A stretch of DNA of 64,000 bases from Winogradskyella psychrotolerans (GCF_018860565.1 NZ_JAHKPS010000018.1:310001-374000); one strand, 5' to 3'. Shown: positions 16,806 to 27,453, numbered from the stretch's first letter. Notes: generated by a model from the letters alone, not told the origin. Program-made: numbers and translations.

Positions 16806-19352
16806 TTATTCGTTTTCAGTTTCATTATTATCAATAGCCGTGCCATCTTCATTATCAATTGATTCAGAATTAATTACTTCAGCATCATCAATACCTTCAA
16901 TATCTTCTTCCTCATCTTTCATCACTTTAGCAACTGCTGCAATAGAATCATTTCCTTTAAGGTTGATTAATTTAACTCCTTGTGTTGCTCTTCCCATTAC
17001 ACGTAAATCAGCCACAGCCATACGAATAGCTATTCCAGATTTATTAATAATCATTAAATCATCTTCATCGGTTACATTCTTAATAGATACTAAGTTTCCT
17101 GTTTTTTCTGTAATAGAAATGGTTTTTACACCTTTACCTCCTCTATTGGTAATTCTATAATCTTCTAAACTAGAACGTTTTCCGTATCCATTTTCAGAAA
17201 CCACAAGAATATTGCTATCCATATCGTCTACAGCAACCATACCTATAACCTCATCGTTTTTTTCATCTTGAAGACGAATACCACGTACACCAGATGCATT
17301 TCTACCCATTGGTCGTGTTTTCGCTTCTTCAAAACGTATGGCTTTACCAGATTTTAAAGCTAACATCACTTGGCTTTCACCTGTTGTTAATTTTGCTTCT
17401 AATAAAACATCGTCTTCCTTAATGGTAATGGCATTAATTCCATTAGATCTTGGTCTTGAATATTGCTCTAAAGCCGTTTTCTTAACCTGACCTTTTTTGG
17501 TCGCCATTATTACATAATGATTGTTAATGTAATCTTCGTCTTTTAAATCTTGAGTACAGATAAAAGCCATGACTTTATCATCTTGCTCAATATTTATTAG
17601 GTTCTGAATTGCTCTACCTTTAGACGTTTTAGCTCCTTCTGGAATTTCGTAAACTCGCATCCAGAAACATTTTCCTTTTTGCGTAAAGAATAGCATGTAT
17701 TGATGGTTAGTACCAACAAATAGGTGTTCTAAGAAATCCTCATTACGAGTCGTTGACGCTTTCTGGCCTACTCCTCCTCTATTTTGTGTTTTATATTCTG
17801 AAAGTGATGTACGTTTAATATAACCTGCGTGAGAAATTGTAATTACCACTTGTGCATCAGGAATCATATCTTCAATACTCAAGTCTCCTCCTGCATATTC
17901 TATTACTGAACGACGATCATCTCCATATTTATCTCTAATAACTTCAAGCTCTGCTTTAATAATATCCATTCGACGTTCTTTCTTGTCCAAGATATCTTTA
18001 AGGTCTATGATTGTTTTCATAATTTCCTCATACTCATTTCGCAGCTTATCTTGCTCTAAACCTGTTAACTGACGCAAACGCATCTCAACAATAGCTTTTG
18101 CCTGAATCTCAGATAATTTAAAACGTTCTATTAAGCTATTACGAGCCTCATCTGCATTTGATGATGCACGAATAATTTTAATAACCTCATCAATATTATC
18201 AGAAGCTATAATTAAGCCTTCTAATATATGAGCTCTTTCTTCAGCCTTACGCAATTCGTAAGTGGTTCTCCTAACAACTACATCATGTCTGTGTTCTACA
18301 AAATAATGAATAAGTTCTTTTAAGTTTAGTAACTCTGGACGCCCATTTACTAATGCAATATTATTAACACTAAATGACGATTGTAAAGCGGTATATTTAA
18401 ATAACTTATTAAGTACAATATTAGGAATTGCATCACGCTTTAAAACGTAAACTATTCGCATACCATTTCTATCAGACTCATCTCTAATAGTAGCAATACC
18501 TTCTAGTTTTTTATCATTAACCAAGTCAGCAGTTTTCTTAATCATATCTGCTTTATTGATTTGGTAAGGAATCTCTGTAACTACAATACACTCTCTGCCT
18601 TGCACTTCTTCAATAATAGCATTACCACGCATTACAATACGTCCACGGCCTGTATGAAAAGCTTCCTTAACACCATCGTAGCCATAAATGGTTCCTCCTG
18701 TTGGAAAATCTGGTGCTTTGATATGTTGGATTAATTCATCTATTTCAATATCGTTGTTATCGATATAAGCAATTGTTCCATTGACTACTTCCGTTAAGTT
18801 GTGTGGTGGCATATTTGTTGCCATACCTACAGCAATACCTGAAGCTCCATTAACTAATAAACCTGGAATACGTGTTGGAAGAACTGTTGGCTCTTCTAAA
18901 GTATCATCAAAATTTAATTTATGATCTACGGTTTCCTTATCAATATCTGCTAACATATCTTCAGATATCTTACGCATTCTTGCTTCTGTATAACGCATTG
19001 CAGCCGGACTATCTCCATCTACAGACCCAAAGTTACCTTGTCCATCAACTAACATATAACGCAAACTCCATTCCTGAGCCATACGTACCATAGCGTCATA
19101 AACTGAAGTATCACCATGTGGATGATACTTACCTAAAACCTCACCGACAATTCTTGCTGATTTTTTATGTGCTCCAGTTGCTCTAACACCTAATTCGTGC
19201 ATACCGTAAAGTACACGTCTATGAACTGGTTTTAAACCGTCTCTAACATCTGGTAGCGCACGTGACACTATGACCGACATTGAATAATCAATGTAAGCCG
19301 ATTTCATTTCATCTTCAATGTTAATTGGAATGAGTTTTTCTCCTTCTGCCAT
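16806..19352 (-). CDS. gyrA: DNA gyrase subunit A
   Basis: GyrA is the DNA cleavage and rejoining subunit of gyrase. The 848-residue product has the catalytic Tyr121 in [10 protein letters not shown], the quinolone-resistance region [19 protein letters not shown] (Thr82 and Asp86 at the drug-contact positions), [10 protein letters not shown], and a C-terminal beta-pinwheel with GyrA-box-like repeats ([16 protein letters not shown]). The C-terminus is a strongly acidic tail of about 35 residues. The GyrA box and overall length favour gyrase over topoisomerase IV subunit ParC. gyrB is not in the window. It is divergent from clpC across 274 bases. Confidence 0.97.
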   Translation of the reverse strand: MAEGEKLIPINIEDEMKSAYIDYSMSVIVSRALPDVRDGLKPVHRRVLYGMHELGVRATGAHKKSARIVGEVLGKYHPHGDTSVYDAMVRMAQEWSLRYMLVDGQGNFGSVDGDSPAAMRYTEARMRKISEDMLADIDKETVDHKLNFDDTLEEPTVLPTRIPGLLVNGASGIAVGMATNMPPHNLTEVVNGTIAYIDNNDIEIDELIQHIKAPDFPTGGTIYGYDGVKEAFHTGRGRIVMRGNAIIEEVQGRECIVVTEIPYQINKADMIKKTADLVNDKKLEGIATIRDESDRNGMRIVYVLKRDAIPNIVLNKLFKYTALQSSFSVNNIALVNGRPELLNLKELIHYFVEHRHDVVVRRTTYELRKAEERAHILEGLIIASDNIDEVIKIIRASSNADEARNSLIERFKLSEIQAKAIVEMRLRQLTGLEQDKLRNEYEEIMKTIIDLKDILDKKERRMDIIKAELEVIRDKYGDDRRSVIEYAGGDLSIEDMIPDAQVVITISHAGYIKRTSLSEYKTQNRGGVGQKASTTRNEDFLEHLFVGTNHQYMLFFTQKGKCFWMRVYEIPEGAKTSKGRAIQNLINIEQDDKVMAFICTQDLKDEDYINNHYVIMATKKGQVKKTALEQYSRPRSNGINAITIKEDDVLLEAKLTTGESQVMLALKSGKAIRFEEAKTRPMGRNASGVRGIRLQDEKNDEVIGMVAVDDMDSNILVVSENGYGKRSSLEDYRITNRGGKGVKTISITEKTGNLVSIKNVTDEDDLMIINKSGIAIRMAVADLRVMGRATQGVKLINLKGNDSIAAVAKVMKDEEEDIEGIDDAEVINSESIDNEDGTAIDNNETENE

Positions 19353-19626
19353 ATATAAAATTAATTAGTTTTTTTTGTGAATTTTCATAACGCGCTAATA
19401 TAACCAAAATACCACTGTTTTTAGACAAACACTACTTGCTTTTTGGTATTTTTTATTAACAATATTTAATATCTTTTTCGTTAATAAGTATCTGCAATTT
19501 TCCTTTGATTTAAAAAGCATTTTTACTCTCTTCGTTTACGACATATAATAATCATATAATTAAGGTACGGTTTTTGACTTATACTCAATATGTTTTTATT
19601 ATTTTTAAAGCAGAAAGGAATATAGT
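19353..19626. promoter_or_regulatory. Divergent gyrA/clpC intergenic region
   Basis: 274 AT-rich bases that should hold the promoters of both genes. I see no exact TAnnTTTG on either strand, only shortened forms such as TATTTTG on the reverse strand, and no CIRCE or CtsR-type repeat before clpC. Confidence 0.35.
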
Positions 19627-22176
19627 ATGGATGATAATTTTTCCCCAAGAGTTAAAGATGTAATTGCTTACAGCAAAGAAGAAGCTTTACGTTTAGGTCA
19701 TGATTTTATTGGTACTGAGCATTTAATGCTTGGACTTTTAAGAGATGGAGACGGTAAAGCTATAGATATTTTAAGCGCCTTAGATGTAGATCTAAATCAC
19801 CTAAGACGTAAAGTAGAGATTTTAAGTCCTGCCAACCCAAATATCGTAACAACATCGAACGAAAAAAAGAACTTGCACTTAACAAGGCAAGCAGAGCGTG
19901 CACTAAAAACAACATTTTTAGAAGCAAAACTATTTCAGAGCACCTCAATAAACACAGCACATTTATTATTGTGCATTTTAAGAAATGAGAATGATCCTAC
20001 AACAAAGCTTTTAAACAAGCTAAAAGTAGATTATGATAACGTAAAAGAAGAATTTAAATCTATGGCAACTAACGAAGATGATTATTTAGAAACCCCAAAA
20101 GCAGAATCGTTTTCTGATGATGATATGAACGAACAAGAAGATGCAAAACAGAATCCGTTTGGAGGCCAATCTAGTAAAACAAACAAGAAATCAAAAACAC
20201 CAGTTTTAGATAATTTTGGTAGAGACTTAACTGTACTTGCTGAAGAAGACAAATTAGACCCTGTTGTAGGACGAGAAAAAGAAATACAACGTGTCTCTCA
20301 AATTTTAAGTCGAAGAAAGAAAAACAACCCTTTATTAATAGGAGAACCTGGTGTTGGTAAATCTGCCATTGCCGAAGGTTTAGCATTACGCATTGTAAAA
20401 CGAAAAGTATCTCGTACCTTATTTAATAAGCGTGTCGTCACTTTAGACTTGGCAAGCTTAGTTGCAGGCACAAAGTATAGAGGACAGTTTGAAGAACGTA
20501 TGAAAGCCGTTATGAACGAGCTTGAAAAGAATGATGATATTATTCTTTTTATTGATGAGATTCACACTATTGTTGGTGCTGGTGGTGCCACAGGAAGTTT
20601 AGACGCCTCTAATATGTTTAAACCAGCTTTAGCAAGAGGTGAAATACAATGTATAGGTGCAACTACTCTAGATGAGTACAGACAATATATTGAAAAAGAT
20701 GGTGCTTTAGAACGTCGTTTTCAGAAAGTCATTGTTGAACCAACTTCTGTTGAAGAAACCATCGAAATCCTTAATAATATTAAAGGGAAATATGAAGAGC
20801 ATCATAATGTCGACTATACAGATGAAGCTATTGAAGCCTGTGTAAAGCTAACTAATCGCTATATGACAGAGCGTTTTCTTCCTGACAAAGCTATCGATGC
20901 TTTAGATGAAGCAGGTTCTCGTGTACATATCACTAACATAGATGTGCCAAAGCAAATTCTTGAATTAGAAAAGAAACTTGAAGAAGTAAAAGAAACAAAG
21001 AATAGCGTTGTTAAAAAGCAAAAGTACGAAGAAGCAGCAAAGCTTAGAGATGACGAAAAACGATTAGAAAAAGAACTGGCAACTGCCCAAGAAAAATGGG
21101 AAGAAGAAACAAAGCAACATAAAGAAGTTGTTACCGAAGAGAATGTTGCTGATGTTATTTCTATGATGACAGGAATCCCTGTAAATAAAATTGCTCAAAC
21201 AGAAATCACTAAACTATCTAAATTACCAGAATTAATTAAAGGTAAGGTTATTGGGCAAGATCAAGCTGTTGCTAAAGTTGTAAAAGCGATTCAACGAAAC
21301 AGAGCTGGACTTAAAGATCCTAACAAACCTATTGGATCATTTATATTCTTAGGGCAAACTGGTGTTGGAAAAACACAATTAGCCAAAGTATTAGCTCGCG
21401 AGCTATTTGAAAGTGATGATTCTTTGGTAAGAATAGATATGAGTGAATACATGGAAAAATTTGCTATATCGCGTTTAGTTGGTGCACCTCCAGGATATGT
21501 TGGATATGAAGAAGGTGGCCAATTAACAGAAAAAATAAGACGTAAGCCATATGCTGTTGTCCTTTTAGATGAAATTGAAAAAGCACATCCAGATGTCTTT
21601 AATATGTTATTACAGGTTCTAGATGACGGATACTTAACAGACAGTTTAGGTCGTAAAATTGATTTTAGAAATACTATCATAATTATGACGTCTAACATTG
21701 GAGCCAGAAAGCTAAAAGACTTTGGTACTGGTGTAGGTTTTGGTACTTCTGCAGCAATAGCTCAAGAATCAGATCATGCAAAAGGGGTTATTGAAAATGC
21801 ACTTAAAAAAGCGTTTGCACCTGAATTTTTAAACAGAATTGACGATGTTATTGTCTTTAATGCTCTAGAGAAAGAAGACATTAATAAAATTATTGATATT
21901 GAACTAGTTAAACTTATTAATAGAATTAAAGATTTAGGTTACGATCTTAAACTTACAGATAACGCTAAAGGTTATATCGCCGAAAAAGGATTTGACAAAC
22001 AGTATGGCGCAAGACCATTAAATAGAGCCATTCAGAAATATGTTGAAGATGCTCTAGCTGAAGAAATCATTAATTCTAAAATTCAAGAAGGAGATATTAT
22101 CACTATGGATTTAGATAAAAAAAATGATGTCTTAAGCATAAAGATAAAATCAGCGGGTAAGACTACAGAATCATAA
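19627..22176 (+). CDS. clpC: ATP-dependent Clp protease ATP-binding subunit ClpC
   Basis: ClpC is an AAA+ unfoldase that feeds proteins to ClpP. The 849-residue product has the full class I layout: an N-terminal Clp_N double repeat (residues 1-145), AAA domain 1 with Walker A GEPGVGKS at 239-246, a UVR-type coiled region near 460-495 ([19 protein letters not shown]), AAA domain 2 with Walker A GQTGVGKT at 576-583, and the C-terminal D2 small domain. The short middle domain with a UVR motif distinguishes ClpC from ClpB and ClpA. No adaptor gene or ctsR-mcsAB operon is nearby. A strong terminator follows. Confidence 0.95.
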   Translation: MDDNFSPRVKDVIAYSKEEALRLGHDFIGTEHLMLGLLRDGDGKAIDILSALDVDLNHLRRKVEILSPANPNIVTTSNEKKNLHLTRQAERALKTTFLEAKLFQSTSINTAHLLLCILRNENDPTTKLLNKLKVDYDNVKEEFKSMATNEDDYLETPKAESFSDDDMNEQEDAKQNPFGGQSSKTNKKSKTPVLDNFGRDLTVLAEEDKLDPVVGREKEIQRVSQILSRRKKNNPLLIGEPGVGKSAIAEGLALRIVKRKVSRTLFNKRVVTLDLASLVAGTKYRGQFEERMKAVMNELEKNDDIILFIDEIHTIVGAGGATGSLDASNMFKPALARGEIQCIGATTLDEYRQYIEKDGALERRFQKVIVEPTSVEETIEILNNIKGKYEEHHNVDYTDEAIEACVKLTNRYMTERFLPDKAIDALDEAGSRVHITNIDVPKQILELEKKLEEVKETKNSVVKKQKYEEAAKLRDDEKRLEKELATAQEKWEEETKQHKEVVTEENVADVISMMTGIPVNKIAQTEITKLSKLPELIKGKVIGQDQAVAKVVKAIQRNRAGLKDPNKPIGSFIFLGQTGVGKTQLAKVLARELFESDDSLVRIDMSEYMEKFAISRLVGAPPGYVGYEEGGQLTEKIRRKPYAVVLLDEIEKAHPDVFNMLLQVLDDGYLTDSLGRKIDFRNTIIIMTSNIGARKLKDFGTGVGFGTSAAIAQESDHAKGVIENALKKAFAPEFLNRIDDVIVFNALEKEDINKIIDIELVKLINRIKDLGYDLKLTDNAKGYIAEKGFDKQYGARPLNRAIQKYVEDALAEEIINSKIQEGDIITMDLDKKNDVLSIKIKSAGKTTES

Positions 22177-22212
22177 ATAACGATTTTTAATATTTTAAAA
22201 GTCATTCATAAT

Positions 22213-22244
22213 AAAAAACTCCTTTATAATTAAAGGAGTTTTTT
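22213..22244 (+). terminator. Terminator after clpC
   Basis: AAAAAACTCCTTTA (22213-22226) pairs perfectly with TAAAGGAGTTTTTT (22231-22244) around a four-base loop. Confidence 0.85.
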
Positions 22245-22275
22245 GTATTTTGTAAGAACGATAAGTACTTTTTTT

Positions 22276-22647
22276 ATGCAAAAAATTATTGATATAGACT
22301 TCTGTACATTAAAATTCTACAAAAATTATATGATCACAACGATAAAAGAAGGTGTTCATGTAGATAAGGAACAAAATGAAGCACTCATCAAAATAGCTGA
22401 AAACTATTATTCAAACCAACCTTTTGTATACATTAGCCACAGAGTAAATTCTTACTCCGTAAATCCCAATATTTACGCAAGGACTTCTGAAACTAAAAAT
22501 TTAGCTGGTTTAGCCGTAGTAACTCACGATTATAAAGCCAAAAGGAATGCTCAAATCGAAAAATTATTTCTTCACAAACCTTTTGAAATTTTCGTCACTT
22601 TAACAGAAGCTTTTAATTGGGCTGATGAGCTAATTAGCAATAACTAA
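22276..22647 (+). CDS. SpoIIAA/STAS-like domain protein
   Basis: A 123-residue cytoplasmic protein resembling the small STAS/SpoIIAA-like proteins common in Flavobacteria: alternating strands and helices, VYISHRVNSYSVNPNIYART in the middle and a C-terminal helix with FNWADELI. Those proteins have no agreed function. The chosen ATG at 22276 is preferred over one at 22243 because the latter lies inside the clpC terminator. The gene converges on hutH with seven bases between stops. Family assignment is moderate and function unknown. Confidence 0.65.
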   Translation: MQKIIDIDFCTLKFYKNYMITTIKEGVHVDKEQNEALIKIAENYYSNQPFVYISHRVNSYSVNPNIYARTSETKNLAGLAVVTHDYKAKRNAQIEKLFLHKPFEIFVTLTEAFNWADELISNN

Positions 22648-22654
22648 TGCATCC

Positions 22655-24184
22655 TTATTTTAAATCGTAATCATTTAAAAACAACTCCTCTATTTCAATA
22701 TCAACATCTTTTAGAAACTGAATAGAAGCCTCAATAGAATCATGTAACACCTCATCTACTTTTATAAATGGCACTACTTTTCGGTATTGCTCTAAAAATG
22801 ACTCTAAAAAAGGAGAAGTTTTCAAAGGTCTTCTAAACTCTAAAGCTTGTGAAGCATTCATCAATTCAATAGCAATAACACGATCAACATTTTTTATTAA
22901 AGTATAAGCCTGTGTCGCAGCATTGGCGCCCATACTCACATGATCTTCTTGCCCATTACTAGAGACAATACTATCTACACTAGCAGGAGATGCCATTTGT
23001 TTATTAGCACTTACGATACTTGCTGCTGTATATTGCGGAATCATAAAGCCCGAATTTAAACCAGGATTATCCACTAAAAATGCAGGTAAACCTCTTAAAC
23101 CAGACACCAATTGAAAAACACGTCGTTCTGAAATATTACCTATTTCAGCCATAGCAATCTTCAAATAATCCAAAGCTAATGCTAACGGCTGACCATGAAA
23201 ATTTCCTCCAGAAATAATTAAATCTTCTTCATGAAAAATATTAGGATTATCTGTTACAGAATTAATTTCCGTTAAAATCACTTTCTCAACAAAATCTAAA
23301 GTGTCTTTTGTTGCACCATGCACTTGCGGAATACAACGAAACGAATAAGGATCTTGTACATGTTCTTTTTCGCGCGTGATTAATTCACTTCCGTTTAAAA
23401 ATTCATTAAAGCGTCTTGCTACTTTTCGTTGTCCTGGATGTGGTCTTACTGCATGTACCAAATCATGAAAAGGATCTAAGCGTCCATCAAAAGCATCTAA
23501 AGAAATACTAGCAATAATATCTGCCAAATACGATGTTTTATGAGACATTAGCAACAAATAAACACCATAAGCGCTCATAAATTGCGTGCCATTCAACAAA
23601 GCTAAACCTTCTTTAGCTTCAAGTGTTATAGGCTCCCAATTAAACTCTTCTAAAAGTGTTGCTGCATCATATTCCTTATTGTTATGCATCACTTTTCCTT
23701 TTCCTAATAAAGGTAATGCCAAATGTGCTAAAGGTGCTAAATCTCCTGAAGCTCCCAAAGAGCCTTGCGTAAACACAAATGGAAAAATATCGTTATTAAA
23801 AAATTCAATCAATCTTTCTACGGTTGCTAACTGCACTCCACTATGGCCATAACTTAGGGACTGAATTTTTAAAAGTAGCATCACTTTAACAATAGATTCT
23901 GGCACACGCTCACCTGTTCCACATGCATGAGACATTACTAAATTTTCTTGAAGCTGACTAAGATCCGTATCAGAAATCTTTACATTATATAACGATCCAA
24001 AACCTGTATTAATTCCATACATAGGTTTTTTTTCATTTGCCAATTTATTATCTAAATACGTTTTACATTTTTGTATCTTATGTTTAGATGCCTCTGAAAG
24101 TTTTAGCTTTTTATTCTTATAAAAAATATTATAAATCGTTACAATATCTAAAGCATCTGAAGAAATTATATGAAAGTTATCCAT
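22655..24184 (-). CDS. hutH: Histidine ammonia-lyase family enzyme
   Basis: The 509-residue protein belongs to the MIO-dependent aromatic ammonia-lyases. The Ala145-Ser146-Gly147 triad in GSLGASGDLAPLAH forms the MIO cofactor by self-cyclisation, and YGINTGFG (about residues 56-63) supplies the catalytic Tyr loop. Histidine ammonia-lyase converts histidine to urocanate and ammonia. No hutU, hutI or hutG lies nearby, and other substrates (tyrosine, phenylalanine) cannot be excluded. The ATG at 24184 is chosen; a TTG nine codons upstream falls inside the probable -7 element. Confidence 0.88.
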   Translation of the reverse strand: MDNFHIISSDALDIVTIYNIFYKNKKLKLSEASKHKIQKCKTYLDNKLANEKKPMYGINTGFGSLYNVKISDTDLSQLQENLVMSHACGTGERVPESIVKVMLLLKIQSLSYGHSGVQLATVERLIEFFNNDIFPFVFTQGSLGASGDLAPLAHLALPLLGKGKVMHNNKEYDAATLLEEFNWEPITLEAKEGLALLNGTQFMSAYGVYLLLMSHKTSYLADIIASISLDAFDGRLDPFHDLVHAVRPHPGQRKVARRFNEFLNGSELITREKEHVQDPYSFRCIPQVHGATKDTLDFVEKVILTEINSVTDNPNIFHEEDLIISGGNFHGQPLALALDYLKIAMAEIGNISERRVFQLVSGLRGLPAFLVDNPGLNSGFMIPQYTAASIVSANKQMASPASVDSIVSSNGQEDHVSMGANAATQAYTLIKNVDRVIAIELMNASQALEFRRPLKTSPFLESFLEQYRKVVPFIKVDEVLHDSIEASIQFLKDVDIEIEELFLNDYDLK

Positions 24185-24208
24185 TAGGAAGAATTTTAAT
24201 GTTTTTTT

Positions 24209-24238
24209 CAAAATTGAGAATATTTTTGGATTCTACAA
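24209..24238 (-). promoter_or_regulatory. Probable hutH promoter
   Basis: On the reverse strand TTG is followed after 19 bases by CAATTTTG, one mismatch from TAnnTTTG. It ends 24 bases before the chosen ATG. Confidence 0.4.
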
Positions 24239-24285
24239 GGTTTTGTTAATAATTCATTTCAATATTAATTTTATTTTTTAATGGT

Positions 24286-24293
24286 TATTTTTG
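24286..24293 (+). promoter_or_regulatory. -7 element before the thioredoxin-like lipoprotein gene
   Basis: TATTTTTG matches TAnnTTTG exactly and lies 22 bases before the ATG at 24316. No TTG is seen at the proper upstream distance. Confidence 0.45.
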
Positions 24294-24315
24294 CAATCGA
24301 AAAAAAACAAAATTT

Positions 24316-25353
24316 ATGAAACGATTATTAGTGCTTTGCTTAGCTACAACTATTTTAGCTTGTAAGGGAGAACCTAAAGATTACGCAACAATTTCTGGTA
24401 AAATTGAAAACCCAGATAATAGTAAAACTCTAAAAGTTTTTAAAGGTAGCGAGTACGAAAAAATAATTAAGCTTAATGATGATGGTACGTTTAAAGATAC
24501 ATTAAAAGTTGTTGAAGGAGATTACACCTTTTTACATGGAAAAGAATACGGATCAATCTATTTAAAAAATGACAAAACGTCTGCTTTTGAAGTAGACAAC
24601 AACTCCTTTTTAGAATCAATTGTTTTTAAAGGTGATAATTCGGATATTAATAATTTTTCTGTTAGATCATACTCAATTTCTAAAGACTATTTTACAGAAG
24701 ACCTTATTAATTATGGTACAAAAGAAGATTTAGAAAAAGCAATTGACGACTACAAATCGGCATATAATGATATAAAAATCAGATATCCTAAAGTAGACTC
24801 AACTCGAGTAGCACTAATGGATAGAAATATTGAAGGTTCAATTGTACAATTAAATAGGTTTATGGCGTCTAAAATAGCAACACGTGCTGCTTTTCCTAAA
24901 GGATCGCCATCTCCTACTTTTGAAAATTATGAAAATTTTGCTGGTGGTGACTTATCGCTTTCAGACTTAAAAGGAAAATATGTTTACTTTGATATTTGGG
25001 CGACTTGGTGCGGACCTTGCATTAAGGAAATTCCTTCTCTTAAAAAGATAGAAAAACAATTTGAAGGCAAAAACATAGCTTTTGTAAGTATTTCTGTAGA
25101 TAATGGTCGTGGCTATAAAAATGATGCCGCTGCAGCATACCAAGGTTGGAAAAAAATGGTTGCCAATAAAGAACTTGGAGGCATTCAATTAATGGCAGAT
25201 AATGGTTTTGCTTCTGACTTTATTAAAAGTTACAAAATCAATTCAATTCCAAGATTTATTCTTGTAGATCCTAATGGAAATATTGTTGATGCAGATGCGC
25301 CAAGACCATCAAGCCCTCAACTTATTAAATTATTTGAAAAATTGGGACTATAA
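24316..25353 (+). CDS. TlpA-family thiol-disulfide oxidoreductase lipoprotein with DUF4369-like domain
   Basis: The 345-residue product has a lipoprotein signal ending LAC at Cys16, an N-terminal beta-rich domain (about residues 20-115) like the DUF4369 region common in Bacteroidota, a helical linker, and a C-terminal thioredoxin fold (about 200-345). The redox motif is WCGPC with Cys232 and Cys235, and a cis-proline is expected in NSIPRF. Such proteins reduce or oxidise disulfides in the periplasm, for instance for cytochrome c maturation. Its client is unknown. It is monocistronic: its own -7 element lies upstream and a strong terminator follows. Confidence 0.92.
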   Translation: MKRLLVLCLATTILACKGEPKDYATISGKIENPDNSKTLKVFKGSEYEKIIKLNDDGTFKDTLKVVEGDYTFLHGKEYGSIYLKNDKTSAFEVDNNSFLESIVFKGDNSDINNFSVRSYSISKDYFTEDLINYGTKEDLEKAIDDYKSAYNDIKIRYPKVDSTRVALMDRNIEGSIVQLNRFMASKIATRAAFPKGSPSPTFENYENFAGGDLSLSDLKGKYVYFDIWATWCGPCIKEIPSLKKIEKQFEGKNIAFVSISVDNGRGYKNDAAAAYQGWKKMVANKELGGIQLMADNGFASDFIKSYKINSIPRFILVDPNGNIVDADAPRPSSPQLIKLFEKLGL

Positions 25354-25371
25354 CTTCAAATCTCAATTAGT

Positions 25372-25414
25372 AAAAGCCTGTTTCAAACATTCTATTGAAA
25401 CAGGCTTTTTTTTT
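25372..25414 (+). terminator. Bidirectional terminator between the TlpA-like and nnr genes
   Basis: AAAAGCCTGTTTCAA (25372-25386) pairs perfectly with TTGAAACAGGCTTTT (25395-25409), with T tracts on both strands. It separates two convergent genes. Confidence 0.88.
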
Positions 25415-25415
25415 A

Positions 25416-26969
25416 TTATTTGTTTTGTTTTTCTTCTTCCTGAGGTTGCTCTGGCTGTTTAAACAAATCAATATAAGCCTCGCCAATGGTTGCTACAATA
25501 TGACTAGCAATTAAACTTTGGTAACCGTAATCTTCTAATGAAATATCTGCAGCTTTTCCATGGAGGTAAACTCCAAAAATAGTTGCTGCTAACGGTTCGT
25601 ATGCTTGCGCTACTAATCCGGAAATAATCCCTGTTAAAACATCGCCACTTCCCGCTGTTGCCATACCAGGATTTCCTGTGGTATTCACATAAAGTTTTTC
25701 ATTATAAACAGTTATTGAATGTGCACCTTTTATAAGAACTATAGCATTATATTTTTTTGAAAATGCTTTTACCTTTCTTAGCTTTTCAAAATCATCAGAC
25801 CAAGCTCCTACTAAACGCTCCAATTCTTTTGGATGTGGAGTTAAAATAGATTGCTCTGGTAATAATTTTAATAAGGCTTTCTTTTTTGAAAGCAAGTTGA
25901 GAGCATCTGCATCTATTACTAAAGGACTTTTATTTTGTTTTAAAAAGGCCTCAAATGCTTTTGCTGTTCTTTCTGAAGTTCCCAACCCTACTCCAACGCC
26001 AATTACTGTTGGTTCTATTTCAAATTGAATATTAGAAATATTAGTTTCATCTTCATCTGTAATTACCATAACCTCTGGAATAGCCGTCTGTAAACTTTGA
26101 TAACCACATTTAGGAACATAAGCTGTTACCAAACCACACCCAGAGCCTAAAGCTGATCTACTAGCTAAATTAACAGCGCCTATTTTACCATAACTACCTC
26201 CTAACATTAAAACATGCCCAAAATCTCCTTTATGTGCAAATTTTTGTCTTGGTTTATAAATTGGCAAAACTTCATGTTTAGATATAAGCTCTACTTCTGT
26301 TTCTGTTTGCATTAAATAATCACGATCTATACCAATATCTAAAGCTTCCCATTGTGATGTATACTTGGCTGTTTCTGGTAAAAAGAAGACCAATTTGGGA
26401 GATTGAAAACTCAGTGTATAATTAGCATGAACAACTGCTTTACTATCTTCTACAGCTTTATCTGTATAAAGTCCCGAAGGAATATCTATAGATAATGTAA
26501 ACGCTTTAGAATCCCTAAACTTTTGAAATAATTCTTGAACCCAAGTATTAGGTGGCCTATTTAATCCTATTCCAAAAACAGCATCTACAATAATATCATC
26601 TACTCCAATAACAACATCTTCAAAATCGCTTTTGCAACTTAACATTATAGGCCATTTTTTAGTAACGTTTTTTATATGATCATAGTTAAGCAAAAAGTCC
26701 TTAGTACGTTTATCACTGCAATTTACAATGTAGGTCACCACATTATAGCCATGAGTAATTAAATGTCTAGCCAAAACTAAACCATCTCCACCATTATTAC
26801 CAATACCACAAAATACATGAATAGGCACCTGCGCACCTTGCATGCGCATATGCATCCAATTAAAAATTTGTGTTCCTGCTCTTTCCATCAATTCTGTTGA
26901 TGATATTTTTTGGCGTTCTGTAGTTAATTTATCGCCTTCATAAATTTGTTCTTTTGAAAATAATTTCAT
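25416..26969 (-). CDS. nnr: Bifunctional NAD(P)H-hydrate repair enzyme (epimerase plus dehydratase)
   Basis: This 517-residue protein joins both NAD(P)H repair activities. The N-terminal YjeF_N domain (about residues 1-215) epimerises R- and S-NAD(P)HX; its motif CGIGNNGGDGLVLARHL is intact. The C-terminal ribokinase-like YjeF_C domain (about 225-505) dehydrates S-NAD(P)HX with ADP, and shows DADALNLL, LTPHPKELERL and GNPGMATAGSGDVLTG. Length and domain order are normal for the fused form. The C-terminus ends in a Gln/Glu/Lys-rich tail. It is alone on its strand, with a shared terminator downstream. Confidence 0.95.
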   Translation of the reverse strand: MKLFSKEQIYEGDKLTTERQKISSTELMERAGTQIFNWMHMRMQGAQVPIHVFCGIGNNGGDGLVLARHLITHGYNVVTYIVNCSDKRTKDFLLNYDHIKNVTKKWPIMLSCKSDFEDVVIGVDDIIVDAVFGIGLNRPPNTWVQELFQKFRDSKAFTLSIDIPSGLYTDKAVEDSKAVVHANYTLSFQSPKLVFFLPETAKYTSQWEALDIGIDRDYLMQTETEVELISKHEVLPIYKPRQKFAHKGDFGHVLMLGGSYGKIGAVNLASRSALGSGCGLVTAYVPKCGYQSLQTAIPEVMVITDEDETNISNIQFEIEPTVIGVGVGLGTSERTAKAFEAFLKQNKSPLVIDADALNLLSKKKALLKLLPEQSILTPHPKELERLVGAWSDDFEKLRKVKAFSKKYNAIVLIKGAHSITVYNEKLYVNTTGNPGMATAGSGDVLTGIISGLVAQAYEPLAATIFGVYLHGKAADISLEDYGYQSLIASHIVATIGEAYIDLFKQPEQPQEEEKQNK

Positions 26970-27270
26970 GTATTGTCTATATTTATTTTTTATAAGTCAC
27001 ATGGCACTCTCTATCAATTCATTTTATTGGTAATAGAATTTTGAACATGCTCGCTTCATTTGTATTTTATTTGTCAGATTAAATTCAGTTAATAAGAGAT
27101 CACAAATCATTCTTACTCTATAGGAAACATTTGTCACAAAATGTTACATGTGAATAATTTAATACTGGACCATATTTATTAATTATAATTCATTTTTTTA
27201 ATAAAGATTACCTCTTTTTTACTAATTCCCTAAAAAGCTATGATTAGTTTTTTTATTGTTATAAAAATAA
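26970..27270. other. AT-rich intergenic region between nnr and the thr leader
   Basis: About 300 bases with no reading frame or strong hairpin that I can support. It should contain the nnr promoter on the reverse strand, but I find no exact TAnnTTTG there. Confidence 0.4.
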
Positions 27271-27278
27271 TACTTTTG
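27271..27278 (+). promoter_or_regulatory. -7 element of the thr operon
   Basis: TACTTTTG is an exact TAnnTTTG match. Transcription would begin near 27283, only about three bases before the leader ORF's first ATG. No TTG is found 17-23 bases upstream; the region there is T-rich. Confidence 0.5.
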
Positions 27279-27285
27279 GTATGTA

Positions 27286-27393
27286 ATGAAAACAAATCTT
27301 AAAATAACATCACATACAATGGGTAATGCTAACAGCATGTGTATTTCTATGGTTTTCATTTCAACTATTATTACCCTTTGGGGTAATTTATAA
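27286..27393 (+). CDS. Putative thr operon leader peptide
   Basis: A 35-codon ORF (MKTNLK...) ends 60 bases before thrA. Its C-terminal part reads MVFISTIITLWGNL, with Ile-Ser-Thr-Ile-Ile-Thr in consecutive codons, the end products of the pathway it precedes. Further ATGs at 27319 and 27337 could be the true start, giving 24 or 18 residues. The codon cluster (27358-27375) overlaps the first arm of a hairpin, as in ribosome-mediated attenuators. Translation and regulatory role are inferred. Confidence 0.6.
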   Translation: MKTNLKITSHTMGNANSMCISMVFISTIITLWGNL

Positions 27394-27434
27394 TATGCTC
27401 TCCGTCCCTTATTGTCTATTTAGACATTTTATTC
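27321..27434 (+). promoter_or_regulatory. Putative thr attenuator
   Basis: Three arms compete: GGGTAAT (27321-27327), ATTACCC (27370-27376) and GGGTAAT (27381-27387). The middle arm can pair with either side. The second pairing gives a seven-pair hairpin with a TTTG loop, but only a short T-rich tail follows. A second small hairpin, TGTCTA/TAGACA (27413-27426), is followed by TTTTATT. Which one terminates transcription is unclear. Confidence 0.5.
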
Positions 27435-27453
27435 TCTTAAATTACATAAACAC

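Noticed and set aside
21291..21698. Reverse-strand ORF of 135 codons within clpC
   Set aside because: Antisense to the conserved second AAA domain; no family features.
22243..22275. Upstream ATG for the SpoIIAA-like gene
   Set aside because: It falls in the T tract of the clpC terminator; ATG at 22276 is more credible.
22655..24184. Complete histidine utilisation operon
   Set aside because: Only the ammonia-lyase gene is present; hutU, hutI and hutG are not adjacent on either side.
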